NCBI GenBank assembly: GCA_036390995.1
Contig: DASWAT010000038.1
Coordinates: forward strand, 1 to 36,742
Origin: DASQQQ01 sp036390995
GTDB lineage: Bacteria > Actinomycetota > UBA4738 > HRBIN12
Reading direction: 5' to 3'
DNA: 36,742 nt
In this document: piece by piece, positions 32,330-36,742 of the stretch
Layout of the letters: the number at the start of each line of letters is the position of its first letter
Position numbering within the stretch: position 1 is the first letter of the stretch
Program-made: the position numbers and the translations under genes
Notes under the pieces: model-generated
Database searches by the model: none
What the model saw: only the letters and a program-made list of their open reading frames with translations
Told to the model about the DNA's origin: nothing

Positions 32330-33922
32330 ATGTCGCGAGCTCCACGCATCGCTCTGACGCTCGCGCTCGTCGCGGCCCTGCTCGGTGTTCCCACGGCGGG
32401 TGGCGCGGAATCGGCGCCGCTCTGGGTTCGCCACGTGCAGAACTACCCGGGCGGCATCTCGAACGGCGTTCGCGCGCGCCTGGCAGTGACCGAGGGTACC
32501 GCCACAACGAGGGCCGCCGTGGCGTCGGTGTCCTTGCCGGACCCGACCGCGCTGGACAACGTCCAGGCGAACGACGACTGCGATCCGAAGGCGCCCCAGA
32601 ACGAGACGTCGGTGGCGTTCAACGTGAACGACCCCATGAACGCGGTGGCCGCTGCCAACGACTACTGCGGCGACGGATTCTGGATCGGCTACACGTCCGA
32701 CGGGGGCGAGACCTGGGGAAGCGTCTTCAAGGATCCCAAGACGTCGGTGGGCGACCGCTGCTTCGGCGCCGACCCCTCCGTGGTGTTCAGCCATAGGGAC
32801 TCGGCCTTCTACCTGTCCACGCTCTGCTACGGGTTCGGCCCGATCTCTGAGGTCCAGGTGTGGAGGTCCACCAACGGCGGAGCCACGTGGACGGACTCCA
32901 CGCAGGCCTCGATCGCCATCACGAACCGGGCGACTGACGGCAGCATCGACGGCACGGTGTTCTACGACAAGGAGCTGCTCGCCGTCGACAACGATCCGAA
33001 CAGCCAGACGTACGGCCGGCTCTACGTGACCTTCATCAAGTTCCACATGACGCTGCCGTCCGGGCGGAGCGACTACTGTCCGGCCCAGCTCGCCTACACG
33101 GACGACGTCTTCCCCGGCGGCGGGAGTGCCGCCTGGTCGCACACGGCCATCGTGCCGGACGATCCCGGCGGCTCCGGCGTGGGGCCGGGCGCGAACCAGT
33201 GGGCCATGCCGGTGGTCGACGACGCCGGTGCGCTCGACGTGGCCTACGTGAGCGAGGACTGCAACACCTCGTACGACCGCGCGATGTTCTTCACGCGTTC
33301 CACGGACGGCGGCGCGAGCTTCACCGACCCGGTGCGGATCGACAAGCCCGGCCAGTTCCGGGACAACCCGAACCGTCAGGACATCCTGCCGGCCAAGCAT
33401 GCCCGGCTGCCGATCTCGCCCTCGCTGGCCTTCGACCCGTCCAGGGACCGCCTGCTGTTCGCGTTCCAGAACAACCTGAACCGGGGCGGGTCCGGCGCGG
33501 ACATCGCGCTGCAGACCTCCGACGACTTCGGGGCGACGTGGTCCGACACCCGGGTCATCAGCACGACGTCCTCGGGGGCGCCGGCCCCGAACGACCAGTT
33601 CTTCCCCTGGCTCTCGGTCGACGAGATCGGGAACGTCCACGCGATCTGGTACGACAACCGCAACGATCCAGGCAACAAGTGGATCGAGACGTTCCAGGCG
33701 CTCTCCACCGACGGGGGCGAGACCTGGGACAGCGAGGACATCAGCACCCAGGCGTGGAACCCGGATCAGTCGTTCTTCACGTGCGGTTGCTTCATCGGCG
33801 ACTACAACGCGATCGCCGCATCGGACGATGTGGCCTACCCGGTGTGGACCGACGGCCGGAACACGCCCGGGAGGCCGTCCGGGGATACGGACATCTTCAC
33901 GAACGTCGAGAAGTCGAGCTGA
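32330..33922 (+). CDS. Secreted Asp-box (BNR/sialidase-fold) beta-propeller protein B
   Basis: 530 residues with a signal peptide (MSRAPRIALTLALVAALLGVP). Asp-box motifs TSDGGETW, STNGGATW, STDGGASF, TSDDFGATW and STDGGETW mark propeller blades. The N-terminal QNETSVAFNVNDPMNAVAAANDYC parallels the corresponding block of protein A at 23214-24896, so the two are paralogues. A Cys-rich FFTCGCFIGDYNAIAASDD stretch near the C-terminus is distinctive. A sialidase Arg triad is not evident; binding or hydrolysis of a surface glycan is a guess. The ATG at 32330 follows GGGGGAGG. A strong hairpin ends the unit. Confidence 0.85.
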   Translation: MSRAPRIALTLALVAALLGVPTAGGAESAPLWVRHVQNYPGGISNGVRARLAVTEGTATTRAAVASVSLPDPTALDNVQANDDCDPKAPQNETSVAFNVNDPMNAVAAANDYCGDGFWIGYTSDGGETWGSVFKDPKTSVGDRCFGADPSVVFSHRDSAFYLSTLCYGFGPISEVQVWRSTNGGATWTDSTQASIAITNRATDGSIDGTVFYDKELLAVDNDPNSQTYGRLYVTFIKFHMTLPSGRSDYCPAQLAYTDDVFPGGGSAAWSHTAIVPDDPGGSGVGPGANQWAMPVVDDAGALDVAYVSEDCNTSYDRAMFFTRSTDGGASFTDPVRIDKPGQFRDNPNRQDILPAKHARLPISPSLAFDPSRDRLLFAFQNNLNRGGSGADIALQTSDDFGATWSDTRVISTTSSGAPAPNDQFFPWLSVDEIGNVHAIWYDNRNDPGNKWIETFQALSTDGGETWDSEDISTQAWNPDQSFFTCGCFIGDYNAIAASDDVAYPVWTDGRNTPGRPSGDTDIFTNVEKSS

Positions 33923-33931
33923 TCGACAAGG

Positions 33932-33965
33932 GCACGGAGGGGCGCCCTCGGACGCCCCTCCGTGC
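33932..33965 (+). terminator. Perfect 13-bp hairpin after BNR protein B gene
   Basis: GCACGGAGGGGCG and its exact complement enclose the 8-nt loop CCCTCGGA, nine nucleotides after the stop. Confidence 0.7.
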
Positions 33966-33990
33966 ATGTCTGGGCGCACCCGCCGGGGAG

Positions 33991-33996
33991 TACCCT
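33991..33996 (+). promoter_or_regulatory. Putative -10 box of a leaderless promoter (GNAT at 34005)
   Basis: TACCCT followed by TCCGCTCG and the ATG at 34005; no SD is present. Confidence 0.4.
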
Positions 33997-34004
33997 TCCG
34001 CTCG

Positions 34005-34559
34005 ATGCGCGCCGACGCCCGATCCGAACCGCTCCTGACCGAGCGCCTGCTGCTGCGGCGCTCGCGGCCCGAGGATGCCGAGGCGATCTCCGCGTACCGC
34101 AGCGACCCTGAGGTCCACCGCTACCAGGGATGGGAGCGGACGGATCCCAACGGGGTCCGGGCGGAGATCGAGGAGATGGCTCGCCGCGCGCCGGGGGAGC
34201 CCGGCGGCTGGGTGCAGTTCACCGTGGAGGACCGGGAGAGCGGGCGTCTGGTCGGCGACGTCGGGATCAGCACTGCCGACGGTGAACCGGGCGTGATCAA
34301 GCTCGGTTACACGATGGCGCCGGCGTTCCAGGGCCGGGGATACGCCACCGAGGCCGTCCGGGCGCTCGTGGCCTACGCCTTCGACACGCTTGGGGTCGAG
34401 ATCGTGCGCGCGTACGCGAGCGCCGAGAATCTGCCATCGATCCGTGTTGCGGAGAAGGCCGGCCTGCGGCTCGTCGAGCGGTTCGAACGCCACCACGGCA
34501 GCGAAAGCTGGTTCGGCGTCCGGTACGAGCTTCGTCGGAAGGACATCTCCGACACCTGA
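34005..34559 (+). CDS. GNAT family N-acetyltransferase (RimJ/RimL type)
   Basis: 184 residues. The RimJ/RimL-like N-terminus LLTERLLLRRSRPEDAEAISAYRSDPEVHRY is followed by LVGDVGIS and the acetyl-CoA pyrophosphate-binding motif LGYTMAPAFQGRGYATEAVRALVAYAF. A typical motif B region (VRAYASAENLPSIRVAEKAGL) completes the fold. It acetylates an amine, either a protein N-terminus or a small molecule; the substrate is unknown. The ATG at 34005 has no SD but a TACCCT box eight nucleotides upstream. Confidence 0.9.
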   Translation: MRADARSEPLLTERLLLRRSRPEDAEAISAYRSDPEVHRYQGWERTDPNGVRAEIEEMARRAPGEPGGWVQFTVEDRESGRLVGDVGISTADGEPGVIKLGYTMAPAFQGRGYATEAVRALVAYAFDTLGVEIVRAYASAENLPSIRVAEKAGLRLVERFERHHGSESWFGVRYELRRKDISDT

Positions 34560-35017
34560 GCCGTCTCCGCGGCGGCTGCGATCCCGTTACTGACGGGGGT
34601 TGGATGCTCCACGGCGTCCAGACCTCGTACGGTTCGCCGGTCGGGAGTGGCGTCATCGGAGGGCCATCAGCGGCCGGTGTATCCGGCGCCGCTCAGTAGT
34701 CCGTTCCTCGAACGTCCGTCCTTGGCATGCCACTCTCCTTTCCGAGGATCCCCGGGCCGGCCTGAAGCCGCGGGGATCGTGAGCCTGTCTCATCTCGGTC
34801 CTTCGCAGTAGGAGGCCCTACCGAACCGAAGGGCCGAACGGGCTGCGCTCGGGGAGCCGGAGGTCCCGCGGTCGGGGAGCTGGAGCACGCGGGTCCAGCC
34901 GTTCGATCCCGTGTGGCCCACCTCCGGCCTGCCTTTCCGGTTAGGTCCAAAGACCATCTGCCTTTTCTGCCGCCGGGGTGCTACGGTCCTGCGATCTCGA
35001 AGCTCACGGAGGTCTGG
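34560..35017. other. 458-nt non-coding region with repeats and a potential structured RNA
   Basis: No coding frame is supported. It contains, in order: a small CCCGT/ACGGG hairpin (34583-34597, possible GNAT terminator); GTAGG/CCTAC with a 4-nt spacer (34808-34821); two near-identical 14-mers TCGGGGAGCCGGAG and TCGGGGAGCTGGAG (34849-34862 and 34872-34885, one mismatch, 23-bp period); an outer stem CCGGAGGT/ACCTCCGG (34857-34864 with 34920-34927) enclosing an inner stem CACGCGGG/CCCGTGTG; the palindrome GGTCCAAAGACC (34944-34955); and a TACGGT -10-like box (34982-34987) upstream of the S53 peptidase start. Confidence 0.5.
34944..34987 (+). promoter_or_regulatory. Putative promoter and palindromic site of the S53 peptidase gene
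   Basis: TACGGT (34982-34987) would place transcription start about 24 nt before the SD-led ATG. The palindrome GGTC-CAAA-GACC (34944-34955) lies about 40-50 nt upstream of that point, a usual activator position. No -35 is recognisable. Confidence 0.3.
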
Positions 35018-36241
35018 ATGCTCTCGTCGCACCGGCGCCACATGCGGTCCCGCGTCGCTCTCATCGGTTTGGCTGTGGCCTCGGTCGCGATGCTCGGCCT
35101 GATCGCGATCCCCGCCGGCGCCGCCGGCGCCGTTCACTCCCGGCCGGTCTGCCCCTCGGCGCTGGCCGGCTCGGCGTGGTGCCAGTCTCGTGTGGTTACC
35201 GATGCGAGCGGGGCGCCGATGGCCTCCACGCTCCCGAGCGGCTACGGCCCGGCCCAGTTCCACGGCGCGTATGCCCTGCCCACCACGTCCTCGGGCAACC
35301 AGACCATCGCCATCGTCGACGCGTACGATGCGCCGAACATCAAGAAGGACCTCGACACCTACAACGCAACGTTCGGCCTGCCGTTCTTCCCTTCGTGCAG
35401 CTCGACCGTGACCACGGCCTGCTTCCAGAAGGTGAACCAGAACGGAGCGGCGAGCCCCCTCCCGCGGTCGAACGCCGGATGGGCGCTCGAGATCTCGCTC
35501 GACGTCGAGGTCGCCCACGCGACCTGCCAGAACTGCAAGATCCTGCTCGTCGAGGCGAGTTCGAATAGCTTCTCGAACCTGGCCGCCGCCGTGAACACTG
35601 CCGCGGCCATGGGCGCGAACGTGATCTCCAACAGCTACGGCGGCTCCGAGCTGAACTCCACGTTGAGCGGCGCCTACGATCACCCCGGCGTCGCCATCAC
35701 GGTCAGCGCGGGCGACGCCGGCTACGGCGTGGAGAGCCCCGCGTCGCTGAACACGGTCGTGGCGGTTGGGGGCACCACGCTCTCGCTCGGCGCGGACGAC
35801 TCCTACGGGGGCGAGACCGCGTGGTCGGGAACCGGGAGCGGATGCAGCGCTTACTTCACCGCCCAGTCCTGGCAATCGGGGCTCGCGAACTGGTCCGACA
35901 CCGGGTGCGGGTCGAACCGCGGGGTGGCCGACGTGGCCGCCGACGCCGATCCCGCGACGGGCGCGGCCGTGTACGACTCCACGCGCTACCAGGGGCGGAG
36001 GGGTTGGTTCCAGGTGGGCGGGACCAGCCTGTCGGCGCCGCTCATCGCAGGCGTGTTCGCCCTGGCTGGGAACGCCGGGTCAGTCTCGTACCCGGCGTCG
36101 CTCCCGTACGCGAACGCGGCCAGCCTGCACGACGTGACCCAGGGCTCGAACGGGAGTTGCGGCACGATCATGTGCCAGGGCGCTGCCGGCTACGACGGAC
36201 CGACCGGGCTGGGAACCCCGAACGGCCTCGGCGGGTTCTGA
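35018..36241 (+). CDS. Secreted S53 (sedolisin) family peptidase without propeptide domain
   Basis: 407 residues with a signal peptide (basic start, hydrophobic ALIGLAVASVAMLGLIAIPAG). The sedolisin catalytic set is visible: Glu158 and Asp162 (WALEISLDVEVAHA), oxyanion Asp233 (SAGDAG) and nucleophile Ser337 (GGTSLSAP). The C-terminal calcium site is represented by HDVTQGSNGSC and GYDGPTGLG. Sedolisins are acid-active serine-carboxyl endopeptidases. Most carry an N-terminal propeptide of well over 100 residues; here only about 50 residues separate the signal from the first strand of the catalytic domain, so the usual inhibitory prodomain is missing. Several Cys suggest disulfides. The ATG at 35018 follows GGAGGT with five nucleotides spacing; codons before it are intergenic. 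Confidence 0.92.
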   Translation: MLSSHRRHMRSRVALIGLAVASVAMLGLIAIPAGAAGAVHSRPVCPSALAGSAWCQSRVVTDASGAPMASTLPSGYGPAQFHGAYALPTTSSGNQTIAIVDAYDAPNIKKDLDTYNATFGLPFFPSCSSTVTTACFQKVNQNGAASPLPRSNAGWALEISLDVEVAHATCQNCKILLVEASSNSFSNLAAAVNTAAAMGANVISNSYGGSELNSTLSGAYDHPGVAITVSAGDAGYGVESPASLNTVVAVGGTTLSLGADDSYGGETAWSGTGSGCSAYFTAQSWQSGLANWSDTGCGSNRGVADVAADADPATGAAVYDSTRYQGRRGWFQVGGTSLSAPLIAGVFALAGNAGSVSYPASLPYANAASLHDVTQGSNGSCGTIMCQGAAGYDGPTGLGTPNGLGGF

Positions 36242-36319
36242 CCCTTCCGCGCGAACGCCGGCCGATGGCATGCCGCGGCCCAGGCCGCCATCCGCTCGAT
36301 CCACGAGGAGCCGTGGTGA
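36242..36319 (+). pseudogene. Possible C-terminal remnant of the antitoxin preceding the mazF relic
   Basis: The frame 36242-36319 encodes only about 25 residues ending in AAIRSIHEEPW and a TGA that overlaps the GTG of the following toxin-like frame (GTGA). That 4-nt overlap is typical of antitoxin-toxin operons. No start or DNA-binding domain remains, because the frame is closed upstream by the peptidase stop. Identification rests on position and overlap, not on a recognised fold. Confidence 0.3.
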
Positions 36320-36549
36320 GCGAGCCCGCCCAGGGCGAGCTCTGGTGGGGGGAGGCGCCCGACGGGAAGGGCCGCCCTGCCTCTCCTCACCCGGAACGAG
36401 GCGATCCCCGTGCTCGAACCATCCTGGTGGCTCCCGTGACGCGAACGGTCCGCGGCATCCCCAAGTCGATGCTCGTTCGCCGGATGGGTTCGCTCGCACC
36501 GGATCGCCGCGGCGACCCCTGCCTGGCCATGCACGCCGCCCGGGACTGC
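36316..36549 (+). pseudogene. mazF: Decayed PemK/MazF-type toxin gene
   Basis: The GTG-led frame starts VSEPAQGELWWGEAPDGKGRP, the usual beginning of actinobacterial MazF/PemK endoribonucleases. The next motif, LLTRNEAIPVLE, is encoded at 36383-36418 but in the +1 frame. A compensating shift near 36419 then restores the first frame for TILVAPVTRTVRGIP. This is followed at once by KSMLVRRMGSLAPDRRGD...AARDC, which is the normal C-terminal region; the segment that usually lies between (roughly 25 residues) is deleted. No stop follows at the expected place. Two frameshifts plus an internal deletion mean no functional toxin. MazF enzymes cut mRNA at short motifs. Confidence 0.75.
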
Positions 36550-36573
36550 TGGTACGCCACACCCACTCTCCGA

Positions 36574-36742
36574 CTATTCGGTGTGCTGGCCGCGACGTAC
36601 CCGCTGGGCCAGCGTCTGCACCACCGCCATGGCGATGGCCGGCTCCGAACGCATGAGCTTCAGGAACGCCCCACGCATCAGCCGGATGGCCACCACGGGG
36701 CCGTCGGCCACGACCGAGGCAGAACGGGGGCCTCCATCCAGA
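36574..36742 (-). CDS. C-terminus of a cyclic-nucleotide-binding (CRP-like) domain protein, 5' part beyond window
   Basis: 55 residues are visible, entering from the right edge and ending at TAG (36574-36576). The stretch LDGGPRSASVVADGPVVAIRLMRGAFLKLMRSEPAIAMAVVQTLAQRVRRG matches the end of a cyclic-nucleotide-monophosphate-binding fold: the PRSASV phosphate-binding Arg-Ser region followed by the C-helix. The chain ends directly after the C-helix without a helix-turn-helix, so the protein is not a classical CRP regulator; other domains may lie N-terminal. A cAMP-binding role would connect functionally with the two cyclases in the window, but that is inference. Confidence 0.75.
   Translation of the reverse strand, partial: LDGGPRSASVVADGPVVAIRLMRGAFLKLMRSEPAIAMAVVQTLAQRVRRGQHTE

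Noticed and set aside
34857..34927. tRNA-like element: ends complementary as CCGGAGGT/ACCTCCGG with TTCGATC in an internal loop
   Set aside because: The D arm and anticodon arm cannot be formed and the T-arm stem does not pair correctly, so it is not a tRNA; kept only as a structured region.
36270..36656. A 128-codon plus-strand open frame across the mazF relic
   Set aside because: It is in a different frame from all recognisable MazF segments and overlaps the antisense cyclic-nucleotide-binding gene; no homology is seen.
1..36742. CRISPR arrays, insertion sequences, phage or integrase genes
   Set aside because: No regularly spaced repeats, transposase or recombinase motifs were found on either strand.

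Overview
The window is a very G+C-rich stretch of chromosome with dense genes and third codon positions dominated by G/C. Two class III nucleotidyl cyclase/ATPase/TPR regulators, an LLM-class F420-type oxidoreductase, a YbaK-type deacylase, SD-less starts behind TANNNT boxes and a direct repeat with MprA-box geometry upstream of an HtrA protease all point to an actinobacterium, probably an uncultured soil or sediment lineage. No ribosomal RNA or single-copy marker is present, so nothing finer than phylum can be argued. I see no phage, insertion sequence, integrase or CRISPR array.

Left part (1-14.7 kb), mainly cytoplasmic enzymes and regulators. It opens with a truncated secreted endonuclease/exonuclease/phosphatase and a cupin. 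Two large multidomain cyclases (1105-4272 minus, 7205-10771 plus) face away from each other. They flank a cyclopropane-fatty-acid-synthase-like methyltransferase, a YbaK-family deacylase and a lactate/malate dehydrogenase family enzyme, the last two forming an operon. After the second cyclase come a stand-alone 5'-3' exonuclease (its stop codon shares the CTAG of the cyclase stop), an F420-type oxidoreductase, a berberine-bridge-type flavoprotein and a conserved short protein of unknown function.

Middle part (14.8-22.9 kb). A dienelactone-hydrolase-like enzyme is followed by a membrane-anchored HtrA/PDZ protease with the MprA-like box, an M42 aminopeptidase, a secreted Ig/FnIII protein and a URO-D-family protein. 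The last is divergent from a single-chain molybdenum hydroxylase in which the [2Fe-2S] subunit is fused to the molybdopterin subunit and no FAD subunit is seen.

Right part (22.9-36.7 kb) is rich in exported proteins: a 44-residue membrane microprotein, two paralogous Asp-box (BNR) proteins, a small secreted protein, a tandem-repeat protein ending in an amicyanin-like copper domain, a YVTN-type beta-propeller and an S53 peptidase with no propeptide domain. Between these lie an acyl-CoA ligase, a small two-TM protein, a GT4 glycosyltransferase and a GNAT acetyltransferase. Two gene relics were found: the C-terminal end of a ferredoxin (27739-27951) and a decayed mazEF-type toxin-antitoxin pair (36242-36549). 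The C-terminus of a cyclic-nucleotide-binding protein enters at the right edge. It could respond to the cyclases' product, but that link is inference.

Two expression styles are visible. Most exported or operon-internal genes have clear Shine-Dalgarno (SD) sequences. At least five SD-less cytoplasmic genes have a TANNNT box 6-8 nt before the start codon, as expected for leaderless mRNAs. Several intergenic gaps carry perfect G+C-rich hairpins without long T-tracts, which I interpret as actinobacterial terminators.
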